Source: Asaia bogorensis
GTDB taxonomy: Bacteria > Pseudomonadota > Alphaproteobacteria > Acetobacterales > Acetobacteraceae
NCBI GenBank assembly: GCA_945897825.1
Contig: CAMDGX010000034.1
Span: 1-42,560 of the forward strand
Reading direction: 5' to 3'
Length of the DNA: 42,560 nt
How positions within the stretch are numbered: position 1 is the stretch's first letter; each line of letters opens with the position of its first letter. The notes under the pieces were generated by a model. It saw only the letters and a program-made list of their open reading frames with translations, did not search any database and was not told the DNA's origin. Position numbers and translations under genes: made by a program. Shown here piece after piece: positions 21,388 through 29,628 of the stretch.

Positions 21388-22776
21388 CTACCCTACGACA
21401 GGCGCAACATTCCCCGAGATCCACCGCGCAATCGCCGTCATCCGCGCGTCCTCGTTCTGCTGCCCCATCACCTGCACCCCCACCGGCATCCCGCCCACCG
21501 CCATCAACGGCATCGTCACCGCCGGCGCGAACAGCATCGAGCTGGGCGCGTTGAACACGAAGTCCCCGGTCGGCCGCGGATGCAGCGGCTGGCCGGGAAC
21601 GTCGCCCGACCAAGGCGTCGCCGGCCCCGGGCAGGCCAGCGTGATCACCGCATCGGCCAGCGGTGCGGCCGCCTTGTGGACCAGCTGCGCGCTGTCCCGT
21701 GCCAGCAGGGCCGCACGGTAATCGTCCGGCGACATCGCCTCGGCGCGGCGCAGCGCGTTCTGCGCCCGCTCGCTCACCTTGCCCGGATTGGCATCGACCA
21801 GCGGCCGTTGGTACCAGCGATTCTCCCAGGCGGTGATGCTGCCGCAGACCGACCGCCCATTGGCCACCGACCGCTCCAGCGCCTCGATGAACCCATGGTC
21901 ACCCCGCCGCAGCAGCCCGACTCCCGCCGACCGCAACTGCTCCAGCAACGTCTCGAACGCCGCCTTGCTCGCTGCATCCAGATCCGGCCAACCTTCGGTC
22001 TCCAGCACGATCAGCCGCCCCGGCTTAACCGCCTCGGGCGGCGAGTCGGGGCCGATCAGCCCGAGGCACCCGCGATCGCCGCCGGCCCGTTTGGTGATCT
22101 CGATCGCCACCTGCCACATGTCCTCGATCGATCCGGCATGCGGCCCATGCGTGCTCATCGAGGTCGCCTGCCGCTCGCCGCGGTTGATGCCGCCCTGGGT
22201 CGGCTTCAGCGCGAAGTTGCCGCAATACGCTGCGGGCCGGATGATCGAACCGCCCACCTGCGTGCCGATCGCCGCCGGCATCATCCGCGCGCCAACCGCC
22301 GCCGCCGAACCGGAGGAGGAGCCGCCGGGGGTGCGCGAGGGATCGAACGGGTTCGTGGTCGGCCCCGGATGCGCGCCGCCGATCTCGGCGGTCACCGTCT
22401 TGCCGAAGATCACCGCGCCGGCCAGGCGCAGCGCCCAGACGGCGGCATTGTCGCGCTTCGGGAAGTTGCCGCGGAATGCCTCGCAGCCCATCTCGGTGGG
22501 GTGGTCCACGGTCTCCAGCAGGTCCTTGATGCCCACCGGCATCCCGTCGATCGCCGAAAGCGGCTTGCCTTCCGCCCAGCGCTTCGTGCTGGCATCCGCC
22601 GCCGCGCGGGCCGACTCGAGGTTCAGCGAGGCCATCGCCTTCACCACGGGCTCGCGCTCCTGCACCGTGGCGATGCAGCGCTCCAGGTAGGCGCGCGGCG
22701 TGTCGCTGCCGTCGCGGAAGCGGGGCACGGCATCGTGGAAGGTCAGGGCGCGGAAGCTGCGGGGATCGTAGGTCAT
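21388..22776 (-). CDS. Amidase (amidase signature family)
   Basis: A 462-residue hydrolase of the Ser-cisSer-Lys amidase family. The catalytic Lys84 is in GMPVGIKDLLE. The Gly/Ser-rich segment TPGGSSSGSAAAVGA carries the cis-Ser (about 154-155), and Ser177 in GTQVGGSIIRPAAYCG is the nucleophile. The start ATG 22776 (MTYDPRSFRALTF) has GGAG about 9 nt upstream. The frame is open further upstream to 23190, but that part overlaps the terminator and the DUF2852 gene. There is no signal peptide. TAG is the stop, flush with repeat element 2. The substrate amide is unknown. Confidence 0.91.
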   Translation of the reverse strand: MTYDPRSFRALTFHDAVPRFRDGSDTPRAYLERCIATVQEREPVVKAMASLNLESARAAADASTKRWAEGKPLSAIDGMPVGIKDLLETVDHPTEMGCEAFRGNFPKRDNAAVWALRLAGAVIFGKTVTAEIGGAHPGPTTNPFDPSRTPGGSSSGSAAAVGARMMPAAIGTQVGGSIIRPAAYCGNFALKPTQGGINRGERQATSMSTHGPHAGSIEDMWQVAIEITKRAGGDRGCLGLIGPDSPPEAVKPGRLIVLETEGWPDLDAASKAAFETLLEQLRSAGVGLLRRGDHGFIEALERSVANGRSVCGSITAWENRWYQRPLVDANPGKVSERAQNALRRAEAMSPDDYRAALLARDSAQLVHKAAAPLADAVITLACPGPATPWSGDVPGQPLHPRPTGDFVFNAPSSMLFAPAVTMPLMAVGGMPVGVQVMGQQNEDARMTAIARWISGNVAPVVG

Positions 22777-22856
22777 GGGTTCGGGCTCCAGGGCGACACT
22801 CTGGCCCCATCCTGGCAAGTCGCGGTCCGCATGGCTATCGGCCTCGCCTGACATTC

Positions 22857-22892
22857 GACAACGAAAAGCCCGCCGGTGGAAACCGGCGGGCT
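22857..22892 (-). terminator. Intrinsic terminator of the DUF2852 gene
   Basis: On the minus strand AGCCCGCCGGT and ACCGGCGGGCT (22867-22877 and 22882-22892 on +) form a perfect 11-bp stem with a TTCC loop. TTTTCGTTGT follows. It lies 24 nt past the DUF2852 stop and upstream of the amidase gene, separating the two transcripts. Confidence 0.8.
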
Positions 22893-22916
22893 CGGGTCGT
22901 TCGCGATGGCGCTGCG

Positions 22917-23351
22917 TCAGTTGGCTTGGTTGCCGTCCGGCACGATGGTCGGGCGGCGGCGGTCGGCCATGAACTGGTCGAACTCGGCCTTGTCCTTGGC
23001 GCGGCGCAGGCGCTCGAGGTATTCCACGAACTCCTTCTGCTCCTCCTCCAGGCGCCGCAGCGTCTCGGTGCGGTACTCGTCGAAGGCGGCGTTGCCGCTC
23101 GGGGGCGCGGGGGGCTGTTGCTGCTGCCAGCTGTTGCCCCACTTGCCCCAGCAGGACGCGCCCTGCGGTGAGGCCTGGGTGTTGTGCCACTGGCCGGGCG
23201 CCTGGTTCATCCAGCGCCGGCCGATGCGGCCGCTGCCGACGAGGTAGCCGACCAGCGCGATGCCGAGTGGCCAGAAGAAGACAAAGGCGAGGACCGTGGC
23301 GACGATCCAGGCCGGCTTGGGGATGTCGTTCAGGTACGCCGAGAAGGGCAC
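22917..23351 (-). CDS. DUF2852 family membrane protein
   Basis: A 144-residue protein. Residues 12-40 (KPAWIVATVLAFVFFWPLGI and on through GYLVGSG) form a hydrophobic segment near the N-terminus. A Trp/Gln/Pro-rich linker (about 60-85) and a charged, probably coiled-coil C-terminus (FDEYRTETLRRLEEEQKEF onward) follow. This matches the layout of DUF2852 proteins of alphaproteobacteria, whose function is unknown. It is likely an inner-membrane protein with a cytoplasmic tail. A 25-bp palindrome resembling the one at the tetR start lies 28 bp upstream, so TetR control is plausible. A strong terminator follows it. Confidence 0.85.
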   Translation of the reverse strand: MPFSAYLNDIPKPAWIVATVLAFVFFWPLGIALVGYLVGSGRIGRRWMNQAPGQWHNTQASPQGASCWGKWGNSWQQQQPPAPPSGNAAFDEYRTETLRRLEEEQKEFVEYLERLRRAKDKAEFDQFMADRRRPTIVPDGNQAN

Positions 23352-23378
23352 GATGGCCTCCGTGGTGCGGGTGGGTGG

Positions 23379-23403
23379 ATGTGAATGTTAATCACATTTA
23401 CAT
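23379..23403. promoter_or_regulatory. Palindromic operator candidate upstream of the DUF2852 gene
   Basis: ATGTGAATGT (23379-23388), a 5-nt spacer TAATC, then ACATTTACAT (23394-23403). The arms match at 9 of 10 positions as inverted repeats. It lies 28 bp before the DUF2852 start and 24.7% or so of nearby bases being AT-rich is not claimed; the patch is simply AT-rich by eye. A related ATGTGAA/TTTACAT palindrome overlaps the adjacent tetR start, so it is probably the TetR binding site. Confidence 0.6.
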
Positions 23404-23465
23404 AGGTGGGGCATCCCGGCCCCCAAGTCAAGCAGAATGCGCATCGAAATCGAACATGCGCCGCG

Positions 23466-24131
23466 TCAGCGCGGCGGCGTGCCCAGGCCGAGCGACTGCA
23501 GGTAGATCAGCAGCCCGGCTTCCAGCAGTTCCTCCGGCGCCATCGGGAGCTTGCGCCGCACCGCATCCGTGCGGCCGACGAACAGCGAGGCGATGCCGTG
23601 CGACAGCGCCCAGATATGTAGCGCCATCATCATCGGCGGCGGCCGGTTGCCGCTGCCGCGCCACGCAGCACAGGCCGCCTCGGCGGCCCGGCGAACCACG
23701 CCGAACGCGGTGTCGGAGGCGCGCAGCAGGCCGGGATCGTCCTCCAGCGGGAAGCCGGGCTCGAACATCGCGGCGTAGGCGGCGGGTTCCTGGCGGGCGA
23801 AGGCCAGGTAGGCCCGGCCGCAATTCTCGATCGCCGCGACCGGATCGGGCCGGCCCTGATTCCAGGCCGCTTCCAGCGCCACGGCGAAGCGCTCGAAGCC
23901 CTGGCGCGCAATCTCGGCCACCAGGGCGTTGCGGTCGCGGAAGTGCCGGTAGGGGGCGGCGGCACTCACGCCGGCTGCGCGCGCCACCTCGGCGAAGCTG
24001 AAGCCCGCGGGCCCGCGCTCGGCGATCAGCGCCAGCGCCGAGGCGATCAGCGCCTCGCGCAGGTTGCCGTGGTGATAGCTGTCGCGGCCTTCGGCGCGCG
24101 GGCCGCGCGGGGGATCGGAGCCAAAGCGCAT
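23466..24131 (-). CDS. TetR/AcrR family transcriptional regulator
   Basis: A 221-residue repressor-type regulator. The N-terminal DNA-binding domain spans about residues 20-75. Its helix-turn-helix FSFAEVARAAGVSAAAPYRHF lies at about 44-64, followed by the usual FRDRNALVAEIA. The C-terminal ligand domain resembles the WHG-type TetR C-terminus, with no identifiable ligand. The HHGNLREAL segment before the HTH is typical of this subgroup. A palindrome overlaps its own start codon, so autoregulation is likely. No Shine-Dalgarno is visible upstream, so it may be translated from a leaderless or very short-leader mRNA. The stop lies 114 bp from the DUF2852 start. Confidence 0.92.
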   Translation of the reverse strand: MRFGSDPPRGPRAEGRDSYHHGNLREALIASALALIAERGPAGFSFAEVARAAGVSAAAPYRHFRDRNALVAEIARQGFERFAVALEAAWNQGRPDPVAAIENCGRAYLAFARQEPAAYAAMFEPGFPLEDDPGLLRASDTAFGVVRRAAEAACAAWRGSGNRPPPMMMALHIWALSHGIASLFVGRTDAVRRKLPMAPEELLEAGLLIYLQSLGLGTPPR

Positions 24132-24148
24132 GTGAAAGGCGTTTACAT
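24130..24148. promoter_or_regulatory. Palindromic operator candidate overlapping the tetR start
   Basis: The sequence ATGTGAAAG-G-CGTTTACAT (24130-24148) is an imperfect dyad, with 7 of 9 positions matching. Its left end is part of the tetR start codon. It shares the ATGTRAA half-site with the palindrome at 23379-23403. It is most simply read as an autoregulatory TetR operator. Confidence 0.5.
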
Positions 24149-24180
24149 CAATGCGCTTCGGAATGCATCCGCCGTGTGCG

Positions 24181-26178
24181 TCACGAGGGCGGCGTCAGCA
24201 CCCGGAAGCGCTCGAACCAGCCGATCGTCGCGGACACCTCGGCGGCGAACAGCGACGGGCGCATCGCGCCGCTGCTGTGGCTGGTGGCGGGGAAGCGCAG
24301 CAGCGCGGTCTCGACGCCGACGAGCTTGAGGGCCGCGTACATCTGCAGCGCCTCGGTCGCCGGGGTGCGGCTGTCGGCCTCGCCGGCCATCAGCAGGGTG
24401 GGGGTGCGGATGCGCGCCGCCTTGGCCAGCGGCGAGCGGGCGCGGTACTTGGCGGGGTCTTCCCAAGGCAGCACGTCGCCCATCCAGACCGGGCCGCCGG
24501 TCGGCCCCATGTCGGCGGTCAGCAGCCAGCTTTCCCATGAGACCACCGGCTTGATCGAGACGGCCGCGCGGAAGCGTGAGGAATGCGCGACCCCCCACAG
24601 CGTCAGCACGCCGCCGCCCGAGACGCCGGTGATGAACAGGTTGCCGGCATCGATCTCCGGGCGCGCGGCGACGCTGTCCAGCACCGCCATCAGGTCGTCG
24701 TGGTCCGGGCCGGGGAAGCGGTCGTGCAGCGCATTGGCGAAGGCCTCGCCATAGCCGGTGGAGCCGCAGGGGTTGACCGCCAGCACCGCGTAGCCGGCGG
24801 CGGCCATCATCTGGTGCTTCATCGCGAAGCGGTCGCCATACTGGGCATACGGCCCGCCATGGATCTCCAACGCCAGCGGGTGCGGCCCGGGCCCGGGGGG
24901 CAGGGTCAGCCAGGCCTGGACCTGGCGCCCCTCGCCGCCGGTGTGCCAGAGCATCTCGGCCGGTCGGAACCCGCCGACGCTGGCGGCCAGCGCGCCGTTC
25001 AGGTCGGTCAGCGTCTGCGTCTGCCCCGATGCGTCGAGCACGGCGACGTCGCCGGGCAGGTCGGAGGCGCCGCGGACATAGGCGAGGGTGCCGTCCCTTG
25101 CCACCGAGAAGCCGCCGCCGGAATAGGGCATTTCGATCGAGGGCGCGGCCATGTCGCGCAGCAGCGGCGTGTAGCGGCCATCGGCGAGTGCCACCCGGCC
25201 CACCGCGCGGCAGCCGGGATCGTCGTGGCAGACCAGCAGGTTGGCGCTGTCGGCCCAGGCGATGCTGTCGATGCTGCGGTCGAAGCCGGCCAGCACCGGC
25301 CGTGCCGCGCCGCCCGCGGCCGGCATCACCCACAGGCGCTTCGGCCGATGGCTGAGCGGCTTGGCGTCGGCCAGCAGGAAGGCGAGCCAGCGCCCGTCGG
25401 GCGAGAGCGTGGGCGCGGTGGCCATGCCGGGCTGGTCGGACAGCCGGCGCACGGTGCCGCCTTCGACGGCGACGGCATGCAGGGTGATGTCGTTCGGCGC
25501 ACGGTCCCAGTCGGCGCGGCGCGAGCCGGCCATCAGCAGCCATTGCCCGTCGGCCGACCAGCACAGGCCGGGCGTGGTCAAATGCGGCATGCCATGCCAC
25601 CAGGCGCCGCGCGTGACCTGCCGCGGCTTGGCGCCGCCATCGGCTTGGACCACCCAGCACTGGAAGCTGCCTTCCGGCCATTCGCCCACCGTGTCGTGGC
25701 GGAACATCAGCCGGTCGGTGAATTTCGGCGCCGCGGCCCACGTCTCGCCGCTGCCGGCTTCGCCCAGGGCCAGCCAGGACGGGGCGGCGGCGATCTCGCG
25801 CTGCTGGAAGGCCAGGCTTGTGCCGTCGGGCGACCAGGCCAGTTCGCGCAGGGCGGTGGGCGAGGTGAGCAGCGTGCGCGTCTGCCCGGTGGCGAGGTCG
25901 TGCACGTGCAGCCCGGGCGCCGCGCCGCCAGTCAGGAAGGCGAGGTGACGTCCGTCCGGCGACCAGCGCGCGGTTCCGGCGCCGAGGCTGCCGGGTACCT
26001 CCGCCCAGTTTGTCCGGTCGGTCGACAGCATCAGCACGGTGTGCCGCGTGTCGGTGGTGCGCGGGCGCGTGGTCAGGGCGTAGCAGAGTGCCGTGCCGTC
26101 GGGCGAAAGCTGCACGTCGGCGGCGCTGCGGAAGGCGAACGTATCGGCGGGCGCGAGGCGCCGCTTCTGGGGCGTCAT
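24181..26178 (-). CDS. S9 family peptidase (acylaminoacyl-peptidase/prolyl oligopeptidase type)
   Basis: A 665-residue serine peptidase with a seven-bladed beta-propeller (about residues 1-400). Propeller repeats include DVQLSPDGTALCYAL, ARWSPDGRHLAFL, LAWSPDGTSLAFQ and TLSPDGRWLAFLL. The C-terminal alpha/beta hydrolase domain has an HGGPYAQYG oxyanion region, nucleophile Ser in GVSGGGVLTLW, Asp in AGEADSRTP and His in PATSHSSG. The start ATG 26178 (MTPQKRRLAPADTFAF) is where homology begins. The frame is open upstream to 27384, but there it overlaps the next gene. There is no signal peptide, so it is probably cytosolic. A weak ribosome site and a 17-bp gap separate it from the upstream PLP-enzyme gene. 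Confidence 0.9.
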   Translation of the reverse strand: MTPQKRRLAPADTFAFRSAADVQLSPDGTALCYALTTRPRTTDTRHTVLMLSTDRTNWAEVPGSLGAGTARWSPDGRHLAFLTGGAAPGLHVHDLATGQTRTLLTSPTALRELAWSPDGTSLAFQQREIAAAPSWLALGEAGSGETWAAAPKFTDRLMFRHDTVGEWPEGSFQCWVVQADGGAKPRQVTRGAWWHGMPHLTTPGLCWSADGQWLLMAGSRRADWDRAPNDITLHAVAVEGGTVRRLSDQPGMATAPTLSPDGRWLAFLLADAKPLSHRPKRLWVMPAAGGAARPVLAGFDRSIDSIAWADSANLLVCHDDPGCRAVGRVALADGRYTPLLRDMAAPSIEMPYSGGGFSVARDGTLAYVRGASDLPGDVAVLDASGQTQTLTDLNGALAASVGGFRPAEMLWHTGGEGRQVQAWLTLPPGPGPHPLALEIHGGPYAQYGDRFAMKHQMMAAAGYAVLAVNPCGSTGYGEAFANALHDRFPGPDHDDLMAVLDSVAARPEIDAGNLFITGVSGGGVLTLWGVAHSSRFRAAVSIKPVVSWESWLLTADMGPTGGPVWMGDVLPWEDPAKYRARSPLAKAARIRTPTLLMAGEADSRTPATEALQMYAALKLVGVETALLRFPATSHSSGAMRPSLFAAEVSATIGWFERFRVLTPPS

Positions 26179-26195
26179 GGGGCAGGGGGCTTTCG

Positions 26196-27299
26196 CTATG
26201 AGAGTCGGCCGCGCGCCTGCACCACCCAGGTGGCCTCCACCCGGCCGCCGCGCACGGCCTGGATCTTTTCGTGCAGGTGCACGGTGGTGTCGGAGTAGCC
26301 GACGACGAACTGCATCTTGTCGCCGACCTTGGGCGTGTCGCTCGGCGCGTCGAGCACGACGGTGGTGTGCTCCGCCGACAGCGCCACCGGCTTGCTGGCC
26401 ACGAGGCCGAGCGGGCGGGGCGGTGCGGCGTCGCTGGTCATCGCCTTCTTGCCGGCATCGAGGATGATACGGGTCGGGGTGGGGCGGGAGGTGACGGTGG
26501 CCAGCACCGTGAGCGCCTGCGGGAAGCCGAGGCCGAAGCGGGTGCGGTAGAGCTCGTCGGAGAAGATCAGGCCGCCGGCCTGGATCTCCGTGACGCCGGG
26601 CTGGCGGGCGCAGTAGGGGAAGGTGCCGGTGCCGCCGCAGGAGACGATCTCGCACTCGATGCCGGCCGCGCGGATGGCCTTGGCGCTGGCGACCAGGTGG
26701 CCGATGGCGTCGGCCACCACGGCGGCCTTCTCGTTGCCGTCGGCGATGGCGACCGCGTGGGCCTCCCAGCCCATCACGCCGCGCAGCTTCAGGCCCGGGG
26801 TGGCGGCGATGTGTTTCGCGAGTGCCACGGTGGCTTCGCCCGGCTCGGTGCCGGCGCGGTTCATGCCGGTGTTCACCTCGATCAGCACGCCCTGCACCTT
26901 GCCGGCCGCGGCGGCGGCGGCACCGATGGCATCGGCGACTGCCTTGCTGTCGACGGCGACCTTCACGTCGGCGCGGTCGATCAGGGCGACGAGGCGGGCG
27001 ATCTTCTGTGGGCCGACGATCTGGTTGGCGACCAGCAGGTCGGTGATCCCGGCATCGACCAGCACCTCGGCCTCGCCGAGCTTGGCGCAGGTGGCGCCGA
27101 TCGCGCCGGCTTCCATCTCCTTGCGCACCAGCTCGGGTGTCTTCTGGCCCTTGAAGTGCGGGCGCCAGGCGATGCCGTTGGCGCGGCATTCGGCGGCGGC
27201 GCGGGCGATGTTCGCCTCCATGATGTCGAGGTCGACCAGTAGGGCAGGGGTGTCCAGCTCGGCCACCGCAAGCCCGATCGTCGTCATGTCGTCCGCCAT
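26196..27299 (-). CDS. DSD1 family PLP-dependent enzyme (D-threonine aldolase/D-serine dehydratase-like)
   Basis: A 367-residue fold-type III PLP enzyme. The PLP lysine is expected at Lys50 in WRPHFKGQKTPEL. The barrel is followed by a beta domain with IILDAGKKAMTSD. In characterised family members a C-terminal HCD-type motif holds the divalent metal. Here the aligned position reads GYSDTT (Tyr335, Ser336, Asp337), so the metal-binding His appears to be lost. The enzyme may therefore be a racemase or an aldolase with altered metal use, and the exact reaction is uncertain. It is followed on the same strand by the S9 peptidase, possibly linking peptide and D-amino-acid turnover. Confidence 0.85.
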   Translation of the reverse strand: MADDMTTIGLAVAELDTPALLVDLDIMEANIARAAAECRANGIAWRPHFKGQKTPELVRKEMEAGAIGATCAKLGEAEVLVDAGITDLLVANQIVGPQKIARLVALIDRADVKVAVDSKAVADAIGAAAAAAGKVQGVLIEVNTGMNRAGTEPGEATVALAKHIAATPGLKLRGVMGWEAHAVAIADGNEKAAVVADAIGHLVASAKAIRAAGIECEIVSCGGTGTFPYCARQPGVTEIQAGGLIFSDELYRTRFGLGFPQALTVLATVTSRPTPTRIILDAGKKAMTSDAAPPRPLGLVASKPVALSAEHTTVVLDAPSDTPKVGDKMQFVVGYSDTTVHLHEKIQAVRGGRVEATWVVQARGRLS

Positions 27300-27359
27300 G
27301 TGCCCTGCTCCCCGTCGTATGCGCGGAGCCTAGACAATCCGTGCGGTTTGGGAAGGCCG

Positions 27360-27785
27360 CTACTTCGCGTCCAGCAGCCGCCAAGTGGAGGTGGCGAAGG
27401 CCATGAGGTCACCGCCCGCGTCGGTCATGCGCGATTCGAGGTAGTTGATGCTGCGGCCGCGGCGCAAGAAGGTGGCGTGCGCCTGCACGATGCCGGCGCG
27501 GGCCGGCTTGATGTATTGCGTGTTCATCTGCAGCGTCATGCCCACGCCGGCCGCGTGGGTCAGCAGGTGGCCCATCGAGATGTCGAGCACGGTGGCGATC
27601 AGGCCGCCATGCAGCGAGCCCTGCGGGTTGAACATGAAGTCCTTCACCTCGAGACGCACGGTGCAGTCCGCCTCGCCGTAGCTGATGTCCAGGCCGAGCA
27701 GGCGGGCGAGGAAGAAGGTGCCGAAGCCGGGCGACTGGGTGCGGATCGCCTCCTCGAAGGCGCTGCGGGCCAGGGCTTCGTCCAT
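27360..27785 (-). CDS. PaaI-family hotdog thioesterase
   Basis: A 141-residue single hotdog-fold protein of the PaaI/4HBT type, which hydrolyses acyl- or aryl-CoA thioesters. The key motif NPQGSLHGGLIATVLDISMG (about residues 53-72) carries the conserved HGG and the acidic residue of the central helix. The start ATG 27785 (MDEALARSAFEEAI) has GGAGG 8 nt upstream. The frame is open 17 codons further back without a ribosome site. It is divergent from the M14 gene, with a 91-bp shared upstream region. Confidence 0.88.
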   Translation of the reverse strand: MDEALARSAFEEAIRTQSPGFGTFFLARLLGLDISYGEADCTVRLEVKDFMFNPQGSLHGGLIATVLDISMGHLLTHAAGVGMTLQMNTQYIKPARAGIVQAHATFLRRGRSINYLESRMTDAGGDLMAFATSTWRLLDAK

Positions 27786-27876
27786 GTCGTGTCCTCCGTG
27801 GGGTCGTGCGGTTGTAGCCATTCCCGGCCGGGCCAAACAGGGCCATCATGGTGGCGACCGGCCGGGGGGAGAGGGC

Positions 27877-29628
27877 ATGACGACATTGCTGGATATCAGC
27901 CTGACGCGCAGCCTGGATGCGCTGTTGGAGCACCATCAGGAGCCGGAATGGCCGGGCATGCTGGTCGAGGCCTGGGTGTTCGAGGATCGGCCGGCGCGGC
28001 GGGCGGCCGAGGATGTGCTGCGGGCGCGCGGCTACCAGGCGGTGATCCGCAGCGCCTACAAGCCGCTGGTGCATGCCTTCCTGGAGGAGATCGACCTCGC
28101 CGGCGTCACCGCGGTGACGATCGGCCTGCCGCCCGAAGTGCCGGAGCGGTTCCGTGTCGAGGCCTATCCGCTGCCGGGGTTGCTGGCGCCGATCCCGGTG
28201 ACCTATGCCGAGGGCCGTACGCCGGAGCACTACGAGATCACGCTGACCCGCGCCGGCCAGGACGAGTATCTCTACGTCTATGCGCCGAACCGCAGCCGCC
28301 TCGACCCGGTCGGCCGCGAGGCGCTGTCACCCACCGGCTGGCTGCGCACCTTCCCGCCCGGCTGCCCGGTGCCGAACCACAACGCGGCGTTGCCGACCGA
28401 CTACGAGCAGGCCTTCGACGCGGTGATCGCCGCGGTGCGCGGCCATGCCTGGCCGGCGACGACGCCGTTCTTCGACACGCTGGAAATCGCCATCGGCATC
28501 GGCGGCATTGAGCGCAGCCTGGCGTGGCATGACGAGGTGATCTCGACGCGGGAGGCGCTGCACGAGGATCTGTATTTCTCGCTGCTGGAGCTGTTCCAGC
28601 AGATCGGCGGCCGGCCGCTCGGGACGCGCGACTTCCAGCCGGGCCAGATCGTGCCGCTGATCGACGCGGCCGCCGGCGCCACCACCGTGCGCGTGGCGCT
28701 GGTGCCGCACCGCCCGGCGGTCGAGCGTGGCTGGGAGCCGGAGACGCTCGACCGGGCCGGAAGGCCGCTGACGGCGCGGGAGATCGAGGGGCATCTGGCC
28801 GGCCTGGGCGGCACGCCGTTCGGTACCTCCTCTGTGCAGGGACGGCCGGTGCGCGGCACCTATGTCGAGGGCGACGATGTCGGGCTGGTCATCACCGCCG
28901 GGCAGCATGCCAACGAAACCTCCGGCCCGGTCGGTGCGCTGCGGGCGGCGCGCGCCTTGCTGAAGCGCGAGGGCGTGCACATGGCGGTGCTGCCGCAGGA
29001 GAACGCCGACGGCTACGCGCTGCATCACCGCCTGCGCGCGCAGAACCCGCGCCACATGCACCACGCCGCGCGATTCACCGCGCTCGGCGACGATTTGGAG
29101 TTTCGCGCCGAGGACCGGCCGCTGGAACGCGCGGCGCGGCTGGAGGCGTATCGGCGGACCAGTGCCCGGCTGCACCTGAACCTGCACGGCTATCCCGCGC
29201 ATGAATGGACCCGCCCGCTGACCGGCTACCTGCCGACCGGCTACGGGGCCTATGCCTTGCCGCGCGGCTTCTTCCTGATCCTGCGCCACCATCCCGGCCT
29301 GGACGAGCAGGCGCATGCGTTCATGCAGGCGATCACCGCCCGCCTGATCGCCGACCCGGCGCTCGCCCGCCTGAACGCCGAGCAGATCGCCGCCTACCAG
29401 ACGCATCTCGGCCCGGTGCCGAGCCCGATCTACAACGGCATCATCTGCGAGATCGGCGCCAACGAGCGCATGATCCCGCCCTTCCAACTCGTCACCGAAT
29501 ACCCCGACGAGACCATCTACGGCGACGCGTTCCGCCTTGCCCATACCACCCAGATGAACACGGTGCTGCACGCGGCCGAGCTGGTGCTCGACTACGGCAT
29601 GCTCGCAGGGAAGGAGCTGGTTTCGTGA
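27877..29628 (+). CDS. M14-type zinc carboxypeptidase with large unknown N-terminal domain
   Basis: A 583-residue protein. The C-terminal half is a zinc carboxypeptidase (M14). Zinc ligands are His344 and Glu347 in QHANETSG and His437 in LNLHGYP. The segment QENADGY resembles the substrate-binding N-x-DG region, and Glu525 in ICEIGAN is the likely catalytic base. The first 320 residues or so (LLDISLTRSLDALLEHHQE onward) have no family I recognise. There is no signal peptide. GGGGGGAGAGGGC precedes ATG 27877, and the longer open frame to 27685 overlaps the divergent gene. The stop overlaps the GTG start of the nitroreductase gene, indicating coupling. The substrate may be an amidated or peptide-like compound (inference). 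Confidence 0.82.
   Translation: MTTLLDISLTRSLDALLEHHQEPEWPGMLVEAWVFEDRPARRAAEDVLRARGYQAVIRSAYKPLVHAFLEEIDLAGVTAVTIGLPPEVPERFRVEAYPLPGLLAPIPVTYAEGRTPEHYEITLTRAGQDEYLYVYAPNRSRLDPVGREALSPTGWLRTFPPGCPVPNHNAALPTDYEQAFDAVIAAVRGHAWPATTPFFDTLEIAIGIGGIERSLAWHDEVISTREALHEDLYFSLLELFQQIGGRPLGTRDFQPGQIVPLIDAAAGATTVRVALVPHRPAVERGWEPETLDRAGRPLTAREIEGHLAGLGGTPFGTSSVQGRPVRGTYVEGDDVGLVITAGQHANETSGPVGALRAARALLKREGVHMAVLPQENADGYALHHRLRAQNPRHMHHAARFTALGDDLEFRAEDRPLERAARLEAYRRTSARLHLNLHGYPAHEWTRPLTGYLPTGYGAYALPRGFFLILRHHPGLDEQAHAFMQAITARLIADPALARLNAEQIAAYQTHLGPVPSPIYNGIICEIGANERMIPPFQLVTEYPDETIYGDAFRLAHTTQMNTVLHAAELVLDYGMLAGKELVS

Noticed and set aside
22777-23190. N-terminal extension of the amidase.
   Set aside because: It covers a strong terminator and the C-terminal half of the DUF2852 gene, and amidase homology starts at 22776.
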